Part shown: positions 42,635 to 51,883 of the stretch, piece by piece | How positions within the stretch are numbered: the first letter of the stretch is position 1 | Layout of the letters: every line of letters begins with the position of its first letter | Assembly: GCF_900119365.1 (NCBI RefSeq) | Contig: NZ_FPJO01000005.1 | Coordinates: 1 to 64,000 of the forward strand | Direction: 5' to 3' | Source of the DNA: Streptomyces atratus | GTDB lineage: Bacteria > Actinomycetota > Actinomycetes > Streptomycetales > Streptomycetaceae | Length of the DNA stretch: 64,000 bases | The notes under the pieces: model-generated | Seen by the model: only the letters and a program-made list of their open reading frames with translations | Database searches by the model: none | Told to the model about the DNA's origin: nothing | Translations under genes and position numbers: made by a program

Positions 42635-43849
42635 TCAGAGACGCTCGATGACGGTGGCGATGCCCATGCCGCCGCCGACGCAGAGGGTGGCGAGGCCGTA
42701 CCGCTGGTCGCGGCGCTCCAGTTCGTCGATGAGGGTGCCGAGAATCATCGCGCCGGTGGCACCGAGCGGGTGGCCGAGGGCGATGGCGCCGCCGTTGACG
42801 TTGATCTTGTCGAGCGGGAGGTCCATGTCCCGGGCGAAGCGGAGCACGACTCCGGCGAACGCCTCGTTGATCTCGACGAGGTCGATGTCGTCGATGGTCA
42901 GCCCGGCCTTGGCAAGAGCCTTGCGGGTGGCGGGCGCGGGGCCGGTCAGCATGATGGTCGGCTCGGAGCCGGAGACGGCGGCGGAGACGATCCGGGCGCG
43001 CGGCGTGAGCCCGTAGCGCTCGCCGACCTCGTTGTTGCCGATCGCGACGAGCGCGGCGCCGTCGACGATGCCGGAGGAGTTGCCCGCGTGGTGGACGTGG
43101 TCGATCTTCTCGACCCAGTGGTACTTCTGCAGCGCCACCGCGTCGAAGCCGCCCATCTCGCCGATCGCGGCGAAGGAGGGCTTGAGCGCGGCGAGCGAGT
43201 CGGCGGTGGTGCCGGGCCGCATGTGCTCGTCGCGGTCGAGCACGACGAGGCCGTTGCGGTCCTTGACGGGGACGACGGAACGCGCGAAGCGGCCTTCCTT
43301 CCACGCTTCGGCGGCGCGTTCCTGGGAGAGGGCGGCGAACTCGTCGACGTCGCGGCGGGAGAAGCCCTCGATGGTGGCGATGAGGTCGGCGCCGACGCCC
43401 TGCGGGGCGAAGCCGGTCTCGAAGTTGGTCATCGGGTCCATCGCCCAGGCACCGCCGTCCGAGCCCATCGGGACCCGGGACATCGACTCGACGCCGCCCG
43501 CGAGCACCAGGTCCTCCCAGCCCGAACGGACCTTGGCGGCGGCCAGGTTGACGGCCTCCAGACCCGAGGCACAGAAGCGGTTCTCCTGGACGCCGGCGAC
43601 GGTGTCCGGGAGGCCGGCCGCGATGGCGGCGATCCGGGCGATGTCGGAGCCCTGGTCGCCGAGCGGGCTGACCACGCCGAGGACGATGTCGTCGATGGCC
43701 GCCGGGTCGAGGCCGGGGAAGCGGCTGCGCAGCTCGTGGATGAGGCCGACGACGAGGTCGATCGGCTTGGTGCCGTGCAGGGCGCCATTGGCCTTGCCGC
43801 GGCCGCGCGGGGTGCGGATCGCCTCGTAGACAAACGCTTCGGTACTCAA
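42635..43849 (-). CDS. fadA: acetyl-CoA acyltransferase (3-ketoacyl-CoA thiolase)
   Basis: A 404-aa thiolase that cleaves 3-ketoacyl-CoA with CoA, the last step of beta-oxidation. The nucleophile is C93 ([11 protein letters not shown]), the catalytic His is in [10 protein letters not shown] and the second Cys in CVGGGMG. The start is TTG, preceded by AAAGG. It lies between the acyl-CoA dehydrogenase and fadB genes. Together they form the classical FadAB pair, typical of long-chain fatty acid degradation in actinobacteria. Confidence 0.95.
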   Translation of the reverse strand: MSTEAFVYEAIRTPRGRGKANGALHGTKPIDLVVGLIHELRSRFPGLDPAAIDDIVLGVVSPLGDQGSDIARIAAIAAGLPDTVAGVQENRFCASGLEAVNLAAAKVRSGWEDLVLAGGVESMSRVPMGSDGGAWAMDPMTNFETGFAPQGVGADLIATIEGFSRRDVDEFAALSQERAAEAWKEGRFARSVVPVKDRNGLVVLDRDEHMRPGTTADSLAALKPSFAAIGEMGGFDAVALQKYHWVEKIDHVHHAGNSSGIVDGAALVAIGNNEVGERYGLTPRARIVSAAVSGSEPTIMLTGPAPATRKALAKAGLTIDDIDLVEINEAFAGVVLRFARDMDLPLDKINVNGGAIALGHPLGATGAMILGTLIDELERRDQRYGLATLCVGGGMGIATVIERL

Positions 43850-43884
43850 GACAGCAGCCTTTCGGGGGTGGTTGTGCGACAGGG

Positions 43885-45027
43885 TCAGGCGAGCAGCGAG
43901 CGGCCGATGATCTCCTTCATGATCTCGGTCGTGCCGCCGTAGATGGTCTGGATGCGGCCGTCGGTGAATGCCTTGGCGACCGGATACTCCGCCATGTAGC
44001 CGTATCCGCCGTGGAGTTGGAGGCAGCGGTCGGCGACGCGCTTCTGCAGTTCGGTGGCCCACCACTTGGCCATCGAGGCGTGCACGGCGTCGAGGGTCCC
44101 GTCGGAGTGGTCGACGATGCAGCGGTCGATGAAGGTGCGGGTGACGGCACACTCGGTGGCCATCTCGGCGATCTCGAACCTGATGTGCTGGAGCTTGGAG
44201 AGCGGGCGTCCGAAGGCCTCGCGCTCCTTGACGTACCGCGTGGTGATCTCCAGCAGGTGTTCGGCCGCGGCGATCCCGGCGACCGCTATGCCCATCCGTT
44301 CCTGCGCGAGATTGGTCATCAGGTGGATGAAGGCGCCGTCCCGCTCGCCGAGCAGGTTCTCCTTGGGGACGCGGACGTCGTTGAAGAACAGCTCGGCGGT
44401 GTCCTGGGACTTCTGGCCGATCTTGTCGAGGTTGCGGCCCCGTTCGAAGCCCTCCGCGCCCCGTTCGACGACGATCAGCGAGAGCCCCTTGGCGCCGCCC
44501 TCGGGGGTGGTCTTCGCCACGACGACCACCAGGTCGGCGAGGATGCCGTTGGAGATGAAGGTCTTGGACCCGTTGAGCAGCCAGTGGTCGCCCTTGTCCT
44601 CGGCGGCGGTACGGATGCCCTGGAGGTCGGAGCCGGCGCCGGGTTCGGTCATGGCGATGGCGGTGATGGTCTCGCCGCTGCAGAAGCCGGGCAGCCAGCG
44701 CCGCTTCTGCTCGTCGGTGCCGAGGCCGGTGAGGTAGGGGCCGATGATGTCGTTGTGCAGCCCGAGCGCGAGGCCGGGCGCACCGGCCCGGGTGAACTCC
44801 TCGGCGAGTACGGCGCTGTACCGGAAGTCGGTGTTGCCGCCGCCCCCGTACTCCTCGGGTACGGCGAAGCCCAGAAGCCCCTGCCGGCCGGCCGCGAGCC
44901 AGGCCTCGCGCGAGACGATCCCGTCCTTCTCCCACTGCTCGTAGTGCGGGAGGACCTCCTTGGTGAGGAAGGTGCGCACGGTCTCGCGGAACGCGTCGTG
45001 CTCGTCGGTGAAGATCTGCCGCTGCAC
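43885..45027 (-). CDS. acyl-CoA dehydrogenase, long-chain (LCAD/IVD) type
   Basis: FAD enzyme of 380 aa introducing the alpha-beta double bond in acyl-CoA. Visible motifs are [16 protein letters not shown] (FAD/substrate loop) and the C-terminal [18 protein letters not shown]. The usual catalytic Glu of short- and medium-chain enzymes (YEG) is Gly here (YGG), as in long-chain and isovaleryl types, where the base sits in helix G; the matching region is [22 protein letters not shown]. The segment around [18 protein letters not shown] is strikingly LCAD-like. The start is GTG with AGGAGG upstream. Confidence 0.93.
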   Translation of the reverse strand: MQRQIFTDEHDAFRETVRTFLTKEVLPHYEQWEKDGIVSREAWLAAGRQGLLGFAVPEEYGGGGNTDFRYSAVLAEEFTRAGAPGLALGLHNDIIGPYLTGLGTDEQKRRWLPGFCSGETITAIAMTEPGAGSDLQGIRTAAEDKGDHWLLNGSKTFISNGILADLVVVVAKTTPEGGAKGLSLIVVERGAEGFERGRNLDKIGQKSQDTAELFFNDVRVPKENLLGERDGAFIHLMTNLAQERMGIAVAGIAAAEHLLEITTRYVKEREAFGRPLSKLQHIRFEIAEMATECAVTRTFIDRCIVDHSDGTLDAVHASMAKWWATELQKRVADRCLQLHGGYGYMAEYPVAKAFTDGRIQTIYGGTTEIMKEIIGRSLLA

Positions 45028-45092
45028 TGGGGTCCTCCTGGGGCCGGTTCTTGACGGGGGAAGGGGCCGGGCCGGTGGGGGCCCGGCGGGGA

Positions 45093-46217
45093 TCACGGCC
45101 TGGCGATGCCGGGTACGTCCCAGTCGGCGGCGACGGCCTCGGTGTCCGCGCCGGGCCGCGCGGGCCCGCCGCGCACGGAGACGGGGGTCGCGGAGAAGCG
45201 GGGTGCGGGCGCGGGCTGGGTGAGCCCGTCGTGCTCGACGAAGGTGGAGCGGGCGGCGATGTGGGGGTGGTGGGGCGCCTCGCGGAGCGAGAGTACGGGG
45301 GCGACACAGGCGTCCGACCCTTCGAACACCTCGGTCCACTCGGCACGCGTACGGGTCCGGAACCGGTCGGCGACGACGGTGCGCAGCTCCTCCCACCGGC
45401 CGATGTCGCCCCGGTCCGGGGCCTCGTCCCCGATCCCGAGGAGCCTGCGGAACTCCTCGTAGAACCGCTGCTCCAGCGGCCCGACCGCCATGTACTGGCC
45501 GTCGGAGGTCTCGTACGTGCCGTAGAACGGGCAGCCGCCGTCCAGGAGGTTGGAGCCGCGCCGGTCCTGCCAGCCGCCGGCCGCCAGCATTCCGTGGATC
45601 ATCATGGCGAGATGGGCTGCGCCGTCGACGATCGCCGCGTCCACGACCTGGCCCCGGCCGCCGGGGGTGCGGGCGTGCTGGAGGGCGGCGAGCACACCGA
45701 CGACGAGATAGAGCGAGCCGCCCGCGTAGTCCCCGATGAGATTGGCCGGGACGGTGGGCGGCTCGCCGGGCTTGCCGATCACGGAGAGGGTGCCGGTGAG
45801 CGCGATGTAGGCGATGTCGTGACCGGCCCGCTCGGCCAGCGGTCCGTCCTGGCCCCAGCCGGTCATCCGCCCGTACACGAGCCGCGGATTGCGGGCCAGC
45901 GCGGCGTCGGGCCCGACGCCGAGGCGTTCGGCGACGCCCGGCCGGTAGCCCTCGATCAGGATGTCGGCGCGCTCGACCAGATCGAGCACCCTGGCGGCTC
46001 CGCCCTCGGCCTTGAGGTCGACGAGCACGGAGCGCTTGTTGCGGTTGGTGAGGTCGTACGCGGGGTCGATGCCCAGCCCCGCGCCGCCGGGCCGGTCGAC
46101 CCTGACGACATCGGCGCCGAGGTCGGCAAGGAGCATCGCGGCGAACGGACCGGGTCCGATGCCGGCCAGTTCGACCACCCGCACCCCTGCCAGCGGGCCG
46201 TGCTCTGTCGTTGCCAT
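45093..46217 (-). CDS. class III CoA-transferase (CaiB/BaiF), possibly alpha-methylacyl-CoA racemase
   Basis: A 374-aa member of the family III CoA-transferase fold. The N-terminal [35 protein letters not shown] and the Asp in [11 protein letters not shown] (about residue 158) match the alpha-methylacyl-CoA racemase subgroup, which epimerises 2-methyl acyl-CoAs so that branched chains can enter beta-oxidation. It is the first gene of the operon and therefore probably co-regulated with the LCAD-type dehydrogenase. GGGGGC precedes the ATG. An 11-bp palindrome GATGTAACATC lies 27 nt upstream. Confidence 0.9.
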   Translation of the reverse strand: MATTEHGPLAGVRVVELAGIGPGPFAAMLLADLGADVVRVDRPGGAGLGIDPAYDLTNRNKRSVLVDLKAEGGAARVLDLVERADILIEGYRPGVAERLGVGPDAALARNPRLVYGRMTGWGQDGPLAERAGHDIAYIALTGTLSVIGKPGEPPTVPANLIGDYAGGSLYLVVGVLAALQHARTPGGRGQVVDAAIVDGAAHLAMMIHGMLAAGGWQDRRGSNLLDGGCPFYGTYETSDGQYMAVGPLEQRFYEEFRRLLGIGDEAPDRGDIGRWEELRTVVADRFRTRTRAEWTEVFEGSDACVAPVLSLREAPHHPHIAARSTFVEHDGLTQPAPAPRFSATPVSVRGGPARPGADTEAVAADWDVPGIARP

Positions 46218-46243
46218 CAAGCCCCCAGCGGTATGACACAACT

Positions 46244-46254
46244 GATGTAACATC
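46244..46254. promoter_or_regulatory. palindrome GATGTAACATC upstream of the beta-oxidation operon
   Basis: An 11-bp perfect odd palindrome in an AT-rich patch 27 nt before the CaiB start and 169 nt before the divergent gene. It sits where a promoter is expected and may be bound by the MerR or another regulator. Confidence 0.5.
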
Positions 46255-46422
46255 GATGATGCTAAGAACGCACCGCGCTCCGCACAACCCCTTAGGCCGA
46301 GCAAGCGCTTAGTTCTTCCTCCGGGATCCTCCCCCACCGGGGCCGCCCTGCCGCGCACCGCCACGAACCCCTCCGCTAGCCTCTGCCTGCCACATCGGCA
46401 CCGGCCCCCCGGGGAGGCACTC

Positions 46423-47613
46423 ATGAACAGGCAGAACGGGGCACAACGCCCCTATGACGTGGTTCTCTTCGGCGCCACCGGTTTCGTGGGCGCTCTCACC
46501 GCCGAGTATCTGGCCGCCCACGCACCCTCCGGCTGCCGCTGGGCCCTGGCCGGACGGAACCGGGCCAAGCTGGAACGCCTGCGCGAGCGTCTCGCCGCGG
46601 TCGAGCCGCTCTGCGCGGACCTCCCGCTGCTGCACGCCGACGCCGACGACGAGCACTCGCTGCGCGAACTCGCCGAATCCGCCCATGTGGTGGCCACCAC
46701 GGTGGGCCCCTATGTCTGGTACGGCGAGAAGCTGGTCGCGGCCTGCGCCCAGGCGGGGACGGACTACACGGACCTCACCGGTGAGGCCGAGTTCGTGGAC
46801 CGGATGTATCTGGAGCACGACGTGCGGGCCCGCGAGAGGGGCGCCCGGATCGTGCACGCCTGCGGTTTCGACTCCGTACCGCACGACCTCGGGGTGTACT
46901 TCACCGTCCAGCAGCTGCCGCAGGGCGTGCCGCTGACCGTCGACGGCTTCGTGCGCAGCAGCGCCGTCTTCTCCGGCGGTACGTTCGCCTCGGTGCTCAC
47001 CGCGATGGGCCGCGGCCCGCGGCTGCTGCGCGCCGCTCGGGAACGCCGACTGCACGAACCGCGGCTGGTCGCCCGCCGGGCCCGTGCCCCGCTCGGCGCC
47101 CCGCACTTCAGCACGGAGACCGGCACCTGGGCGCTCCCGCTGCCGACGCTGGACCCGCAGGTCGTCCAGCGCTCGGCGCGGGCACTCGACCGCTACGGCC
47201 CCGACTTCCGCTACCGCCACTTCGCCTCGGTGCGGCATCTGCCGGTGGCCCTCGGCGGCACGGCCGCGGCCGGCGCGCTCCTGGGCGCCGCACAGATTCC
47301 GGCGGCCCGGTCCTGGCTGATGGACCGGTACGAGCCGGGCAGGGGGCCGGACGCGGAGCGTCGGCGGCGCAGCTGGTTCACCGTGCGCTTCGTCGGTACG
47401 GGCGGCGGGCACCGGGTCTTCACCGAGGTCTCGGGCGGGGATCCCGGCTACGACGAGACGGCGAAGATGCTCGCCCAGTCCGCGCTCTGTCTCGCCCTGG
47501 ACGAGCTCCCGCCGACATCGGGGCAGGTCACCACGGCCGCCGCGATGGGTGACGCGCTGCTGGAGCGGCTGCGCTCGGCCGGTGTGCGCTTCCGGGTCGC
47601 CTCCGCCCGCTGA
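46423..47613 (+). CDS. saccharopine dehydrogenase-like / trans-acting enoyl reductase family protein
   Basis: A 396-aa protein with an N-terminal Rossmann fold (YDVVLFGATGFVGALTAEYLA, residues 11-31) and the family block VATTVGPYVWYGEKLVAACAQAGTDYTDLTGE, found in saccharopine-dehydrogenase-like oxidoreductases and in the mycobacterial trans-acting enoyl reductase Rv2953. In mycobacteria the latter acts with polyketide synthases for phthiocerol lipids; no such cluster is present here. A short hydrophobic stretch near residue 280 (GTAAAGALLGAAQIPA) may associate it with membrane. GGGAGG precedes the ATG. It is divergent from the CoA-transferase gene. Confidence 0.87.
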   Translation: MNRQNGAQRPYDVVLFGATGFVGALTAEYLAAHAPSGCRWALAGRNRAKLERLRERLAAVEPLCADLPLLHADADDEHSLRELAESAHVVATTVGPYVWYGEKLVAACAQAGTDYTDLTGEAEFVDRMYLEHDVRARERGARIVHACGFDSVPHDLGVYFTVQQLPQGVPLTVDGFVRSSAVFSGGTFASVLTAMGRGPRLLRAARERRLHEPRLVARRARAPLGAPHFSTETGTWALPLPTLDPQVVQRSARALDRYGPDFRYRHFASVRHLPVALGGTAAAGALLGAAQIPAARSWLMDRYEPGRGPDAERRRRSWFTVRFVGTGGGHRVFTEVSGGDPGYDETAKMLAQSALCLALDELPPTSGQVTTAAAMGDALLERLRSAGVRFRVASAR

Positions 47614-47841
47614 GCCGAGGCCCGGGGCGGCACCCACTCGTTCGGGTGATGTCCGACGCGGGCCCCTGTCTCCTCGTTCCCCGGGGGAGCGGGCCGTGGC
47701 ACGCTTCGCGGGCTCCTCGGCGGCGCGGCACGGATCGGCGCTTTCACTACGCTCTGCGTCCCACAGGTCGACGCACCCGGGCATGCTCCCGATGCACGGC
47801 TCTGACCTGCGGCTATGCACACAGAGAGTCGGGGAAGAACA

Positions 47842-48783
47842 ATGACGGACAACACTGTGGCGGGTCACGAGGAACAGCCGGGGCGGGCACTCGCCGGGTT
47901 ACTGCGGAACTGGTGGGAGTCGTCGGCGCGCGACGGCCGCGAGAAACCCACTCAGCAGTCCCTCGCCAAGCGGCTGGGGATCGACCAGACCACCCTGTCG
48001 CGCTATCTGAATCCCGCTCACGCCTCCAACGCCCCGTGCCGGATCGTCGAGCAGCTGCACTCGGTGCTGCGGGCCCCGGCCGGTGACCTGGACCCGGCGC
48101 TCGCCCTGGCGCAGGCGGCCGGGAAACGCCCGGCGGCCACGGCGGCGCCCGGCCCGGCGCCCGCACCCGCCGGGCCGGCCGGCAATCGCGAAGCGGCCGC
48201 CCACTGGTGGGGCCGCTCCCCCATCAGGTTCCCGTCCCTCGCCGTCGCGTCGCTTCTCCTGCTCGCGCTCGGCTGTTCCGTGTGGTGGCTGGTGCCGGCC
48301 GGCGGACAGAGCGACGCCAAGGCCACGGCGCACGTGTCGGACCGTCCGTCGGAAGGCACGGACTGGCCACTGGCCCGCAAGGGCAATGTGCTCTGGAAGG
48401 CGCGTACGGTGCAGCTGCTGCTGCGCGCGAACGGCTTCGACGTGAAGGTCGACGCCGACTACGGTCCGGCCACGGCCCAGGCCGTCAAGGAGTTCCAGGC
48501 CGCTCATGGCCTGACCCCGGACGGCAAGGTCGGAAAGGACACCTGGCCGTTGCTGATCGTCACGGTCGACTCGCGCACGACGAAGCCCGACGCCGTCACG
48601 GCGGTGCAGTACCTGCTGCACCACGCCGGGGTGCCGACCGACAGCACCGGTACGTACACCCTCGCGACCATGCGGTCCCTGAAGGAGTTCCAGGAGTCCC
48701 GGAACCTGCCCGTGACGGGCGTCGGGGACGAGGTCACCTGGCGCGCCCTGCTCAACGCCCAGGGGCCGGACCTGCACAAATAG
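47842..48783 (+). CDS. membrane-anchored HTH protein with two peptidoglycan-binding domains
   Basis: A 313-aa protein of unusual layout. Residues about 15-95 read as a cytoplasmic helix-turn-helix (QQSLAKRLGIDQTTLSRYLN), residues 96-128 are a Pro/Ala-rich linker, 131-151 a single membrane segment (PSLAVASLLLLALGCSVWWL), and residues about 170-310 hold two PG_binding_1-type repeats (VQLLLRANGFDVKVDADYGP followed by AVKEFQAAHGL, then YLLHHAGVPTDSTGTYTLAT followed by LKEFQESRNL). It could sense the cell wall outside and bind DNA inside. GGGGAAGAACA precedes the ATG. No partner gene is adjacent. Confidence 0.87.
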   Translation: MTDNTVAGHEEQPGRALAGLLRNWWESSARDGREKPTQQSLAKRLGIDQTTLSRYLNPAHASNAPCRIVEQLHSVLRAPAGDLDPALALAQAAGKRPAATAAPGPAPAPAGPAGNREAAAHWWGRSPIRFPSLAVASLLLLALGCSVWWLVPAGGQSDAKATAHVSDRPSEGTDWPLARKGNVLWKARTVQLLLRANGFDVKVDADYGPATAQAVKEFQAAHGLTPDGKVGKDTWPLLIVTVDSRTTKPDAVTAVQYLLHHAGVPTDSTGTYTLATMRSLKEFQESRNLPVTGVGDEVTWRALLNAQGPDLHK

Positions 48784-48792
48784 CCGCGGGGC

Positions 48793-48936
48793 TCAGAGCG
48801 CCCAGGACACCAGCGTGCAGATCATCGAGACGGCCCAGACCGCTCCCGCGATCATGCCGAGTGTCATCCCGACCGCGACCCGGCGCTGAGCGAGATAGAC
48901 GGTACCGGGTCGTGTGGACGTTCGATGTTCGTTCAT
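48793..48936 (-). CDS. small membrane protein of 47 aa
   Basis: MNEHRTSTRPGTVYLAQRRV begins a 47-aa product ending in one hydrophobic segment (VGMTLGMIAGAVWAVSMICT) and a short tail. The reading frame is supported by codon composition. The ATG at 48936 and an in-frame ATG 21 nt upstream (adding MTGKLVR) are both possible; neither has a clear ribosome site. It converges with the HTH/peptidoglycan-binding gene. Function unknown. Confidence 0.6.
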   Translation of the reverse strand: MNEHRTSTRPGTVYLAQRRVAVGMTLGMIAGAVWAVSMICTLVSWAL

Positions 48937-48985
48937 GCGTACCAGCTTGCCGGTCATGATCGGCAAACGGAATCCGTACGCATAC

Positions 48986-49663
48986 TCAGGCGGTCGCCTC
49001 CCGCAGGGCCTTCCGGCAGAGCGAGTCGGCCCTGCGGGTGGTCTCCGGCTGACGGAAGTCACGGGCCAGCAGCAGGGTGTGGGCGCAGGCGTTGTCCAGG
49101 CTCGTCCGGTGTCCGACGGAGACGAAGACGGGTTTGACGCCGTCCTGGGTGCGCAGCGCCCGGCCCACTTCCTCCTCGCCGTCGAGCAGCGGCGACCGGT
49201 CGCCCCGGTGCGGGCCCGGCTGCTCGTACGAGAAGGTGAACGGGTTCTTGGCGACGCCGATCACCGGGAGACCGGTGAGCACCCCGAGGTGGCTGGCGAG
49301 CCCGAAGCGGCGCGGGTGTGCCCGGCCGTATCCGTCACAGATCACGAGTCCGGGGTCGACCGGAAGGGATTCGAGCGCGGCCAGCACGGTCGGGATCTCC
49401 CGGAAGGCGAGGAGACCGGGGACGTACGGGAAGGTGACCCGGCCGACGGCGGTGGTCTCGGCGACCACGTCGAAGGTCGCCCCGTCGAGGACGACCGCCG
49501 CCGCGACGACGACATCGCGCTCGTCGTCGTAGGCGACGTCGACCCCCGTGACCCGGCCGGTGCCGGGCGGCGGACCGGCTTCGTCGAGCACCACGCGGGC
49601 GCGCAGGGCGTCCTGGACGGCTCGGGCTTCGGCCTCGTCGGCGGGCATTGCAAGGTTTGTCAT
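48986..49663 (-). CDS. nfi: endonuclease V
   Basis: DNA/RNA repair nuclease that cuts one base 3' of deoxyinosine, the product of adenine deamination. The 225-aa protein has the conserved acidic residues D42 (TGVDVAYD), E89 (PYVPGLLAFRE, with wedge Tyr80) and D110 (VICDGYGRAHPRRFGLASH). Length and motif spacing agree with E. coli Nfi. It is divergent from the YciI gene, with 96 nt between the starts. No operon partner. Confidence 0.95.
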   Translation of the reverse strand: MTNLAMPADEAEARAVQDALRARVVLDEAGPPPGTGRVTGVDVAYDDERDVVVAAAVVLDGATFDVVAETTAVGRVTFPYVPGLLAFREIPTVLAALESLPVDPGLVICDGYGRAHPRRFGLASHLGVLTGLPVIGVAKNPFTFSYEQPGPHRGDRSPLLDGEEEVGRALRTQDGVKPVFVSVGHRTSLDNACAHTLLLARDFRQPETTRRADSLCRKALREATA

Positions 49664-49746
49664 GGTGCAGTCGAGTCTAAGGGCGGCGCCCACGGCGGAC
49701 GGCCGGGCCGCGGGACGGGGCAGGTCGTCCGCGGGGGCCCGTCCCG

Positions 49747-49752
49747 TAGCCT
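49747..49752 (+). promoter_or_regulatory. -10 box TAGCCT for the leaderless YciI gene
   Basis: TAGCCT ends 7 nt before the ATG at 49760 and no Shine-Dalgarno is present, so transcription should begin at or next to the A of the start codon. Confidence 0.5.
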
Positions 49753-49759
49753 GGCGATC

Positions 49760-50059
49760 ATGTTTGTACTCGAGCTGACCTACACCGCACCTGTCGAGCG
49801 CGTCGACGCGCTGCTCCAGGACCATGTCGCCTGGCTGGACACGCAGTACGCGGCCGGGGTGTTCATCGCGTCGGGCCGCAAGAATCCGCGCGACGGCGGG
49901 GTGATCCTGGCCGTCGGGGACGACCGCGAGCGGATCGAGAAGATCGTCGCGGAGGACCCGTTCACGGCGCAGGGCGTGTGCGCGTACCGGATCACGGAGT
50001 TCATCGCGACGAAGACCGCGGACGAACTCGCCCCGTACCGCGAGCAGTTGCCCGGATAG
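49760..50059 (+). CDS. YciI family protein
   Basis: A 99-aa protein of the YciI ferredoxin-like fold. It keeps the conserved His-Asp pair region (LLQDHVAWLD) and the GVFIASGRKNPRDGGVIL and DPFTAQGVCAYRITEF segments. Members have a putative His-Asp active site; a Streptomyces-like or Haemophilus homologue is structurally known but the reaction is not established. It appears leaderless. A strong bidirectional terminator follows at 50070. Confidence 0.92.
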   Translation: MFVLELTYTAPVERVDALLQDHVAWLDTQYAAGVFIASGRKNPRDGGVILAVGDDRERIEKIVAEDPFTAQGVCAYRITEFIATKTADELAPYREQLPG

Positions 50060-50069
50060 CGGAGCGCCT

Positions 50070-50096
50070 CCCCCGGAGCGGAACCCGCTCCGGGGG
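50070..50096. terminator. bidirectional terminator between yciI and the beta-propeller gene
   Basis: CCCCCGGAGC / GCTCCGGGGG, a 10-bp perfect stem with a 7-nt loop, between convergent genes. Confidence 0.8.
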
Positions 50097-50121
50097 CATG
50101 CGAAAGGGACGCGGAACGGGC

Positions 50122-51222
50122 TCAGAGCCCCGCGCGCGCCACTCGTCCCTGCTCGCCCGCGGCCCAGCAGCCGCCGTCCGGTGTGCAGTCGACGGTGTCG
50201 TACGAGCCGGTGTCGACCGTGCGCCAGGTGCGGCCGCCGTCCGTCGTGAGGTCGGTGCCGGTCGGGCCGACCGCCAGCGCGCCGGACCTGCTGTGCGGCA
50301 GCCACGCGACGCCCGAGCGGTAGGCGGCCGGCGGGGTGGTGGCCTGCCGCCAGGAGCGGCCGCCGTCGCCCGTCACGGCCGCGGCGTCCGGCGACGGCTC
50401 GCCGGCCCGGTAGTCGCCGCCGACCGCTATGCCGTGGTGGCGGTCACGGAAGGCCAGGCCGAAGACGCCGCGGGCCGGGTCGCCGGCCGGGATCGTCGAT
50501 TCGGCCGCGGTCCAGGTCAGCCCGCGGTCGGCGGAGTGCAGCACCCGTGCGGTGGCGGCGCCGCCGGTCGCCAGCCAGACGTCCCGGGGGCCCGACGAGA
50601 CCAGGCACTGGCCACTGGCGGCGAATCCGGCCTCACCGTCCTGCGCCCGCGGCATGCCCTCGGTGGGCAGCACCCGCCAGCTCCGGCCGCCGTCCGCGGT
50701 GGACAGGATGCGGTACTTCCCGTCCACGGGGTCGCTCATCGCCAGTCCGTGCCTGCTGTCGAAGAAGGTGAGGCAGTCGTAGAAGGCGCGCGCGTCGGTG
50801 TTGCGGAAGGACTCCTTCCAGGTCTCTCCCCCGTCGTCCGTGCGGAACACCCGGGAGGCCTCGCCCTCCCCGATGGCCAGCGCCACCGCGCGCCGGGCGT
50901 CGAAGGCCTCGATGTCGCGGAACTCCAGCGCCTCCTGCGCCGCACCGGGCGGTGACACGTCGCGCCAGTGCCGGCCGCCGTCGGTGGTGCGCAGCACCGT
51001 TCCCTTGGAACCCGCGGCCCAGGCGGTGCGACGGTCGACGGCGGCAAGTCCGCGGAAGCGTGCGTCGGTTCCGGTGTCGGTGAGCGTCCAGACCGGGCGC
51101 TCACCGGGTCGGTGCCGGTCCCACGGAGTGGCCGCGGCCGCCGGTGTGGCCAGTGTCGCGGTCAGCGCCGCGGCACAGAGTCCCCATGACATCAGTCGTC
51201 TCGTCTTCCCCTTGACTCTCAT
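50122..51222 (-). CDS. secreted BNR-repeat beta-propeller protein (sialidase/YCF48-like)
   Basis: A 366-aa exported protein. The N-terminus is a signal peptide (basic MRVKGKTRR, hydrophobic core LCAAALTATLATPAAA). The rest contains repeated Asp-box/BNR units: TTDGGRHWRDV, TDDGGETWKES, TADGGRSWRVL, SADRGLTWTAA, TGDGGRSWRQA and TTDGGRTWRTV, i.e. about six blades. This resembles the YCF48/Hcf136-like assembly-factor fold and BNR glycosidase propellers, but no sialidase active-site residues are recognised. Role unknown, probably extracellular binding. TAGCTT 8 nt before the ATG and the absence of a ribosome site suggest a leaderless start. Confidence 0.88.
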   Translation of the reverse strand: MRVKGKTRRLMSWGLCAAALTATLATPAAAATPWDRHRPGERPVWTLTDTGTDARFRGLAAVDRRTAWAAGSKGTVLRTTDGGRHWRDVSPPGAAQEALEFRDIEAFDARRAVALAIGEGEASRVFRTDDGGETWKESFRNTDARAFYDCLTFFDSRHGLAMSDPVDGKYRILSTADGGRSWRVLPTEGMPRAQDGEAGFAASGQCLVSSGPRDVWLATGGAATARVLHSADRGLTWTAAESTIPAGDPARGVFGLAFRDRHHGIAVGGDYRAGEPSPDAAAVTGDGGRSWRQATTPPAAYRSGVAWLPHSRSGALAVGPTGTDLTTDGGRTWRTVDTGSYDTVDCTPDGGCWAAGEQGRVARAGL

Positions 51223-51397
51223 GGCGCTGGAAGCTAGCCCACGAGCTGTGCCCAGTCCAGGGCGCGCTGCCGGGAAGTGGCCGCGCGCGAGGGGGCGGTG
51301 ACACAGCTCACGCCACCCTTCGGTGCACGGATGAGGGACTTCGGTCGTCTTTATCAGTGCCGGGAACCGTTCATCTGGCCGAGAAAGGGAGCAGGTC

Positions 51398-51814
51398 TTG
51401 TCCACCGTCATCCAGCAGTCCGTGCAGGCCCGCATGGTCGCATCCGCGCCGCGGATGGAGACCCTTCCCGCCACCCTGCAGTACGACCCGAAGGATCCGT
51501 TCACCGTCCGCATGGCGTTCCCCGCCCCGGCGACCCTGGAAGGCACCGAGGTCGCCTGGGAGTTCTCCCGCGAGCTGCTGGCGGCGGGGATGGACGGGGC
51601 GGCCGGCGTCGGGGACGTACGCGTCAGGCCGTTCGGCTACGACCGCACGGTCCTGGAGTTCCACGCCGCCGAGGGAATCGCGATGGTGCACGTCCGCACG
51701 GCGGAGTTGCGCCGTTTTCTGGGGCGGGCACAGGAAATGGTGCCGGTCGGCGACGAGCACCGGTTCCTGGATCTCGACCGCGCTCTGGCCGAGCTGCTCG
51801 GCGGTCCCTGCTGA
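51398..51814 (+). CDS. ssgD: SsgA-like sporulation/cell-division protein, probable SsgD
   Basis: A 138-aa SsgA-like protein (SALP), a family found only in morphologically complex actinomycetes, where members control septation and wall remodelling during sporulation. Family features are LQYDPKDPFTVRMAFPAP, VAWEFSRELLAAGM, GVGDVRVRPFGYDRTVLEFHAAEG and LDLDRALAELL. The neighbouring gene content resembles that around S. coelicolor ssgD (SCO6722), which is linked to lateral cell-wall synthesis, so SsgD is the likely orthologue. The start is TTG with AAAGGGAG upstream. Monocistronic. Confidence 0.85.
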   Translation: MSTVIQQSVQARMVASAPRMETLPATLQYDPKDPFTVRMAFPAPATLEGTEVAWEFSRELLAAGMDGAAGVGDVRVRPFGYDRTVLEFHAAEGIAMVHVRTAELRRFLGRAQEMVPVGDEHRFLDLDRALAELLGGPC

Positions 51815-51883
51815 CCTCGCCTCCGACGGGCCGACTCCGCCGAGGGGACGACCAGGGCCCCGGGTGACCGGCCGGTGCCGGGA

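Noticed and set aside
40430..43942. Plus-strand open frame of about 1170 codons opposite the fadB/fadA genes
   Set aside because: It mirrors the third-position GC bias of the true minus-strand genes. Composition is dominated by Asp/Glu/Gly/Val as expected for an antisense frame.
46423..47613. Assignment as lysine-pathway saccharopine dehydrogenase
   Set aside because: The protein has the fold only; actinobacteria make lysine by the diaminopimelate route and no lysine-catabolism partner is nearby.
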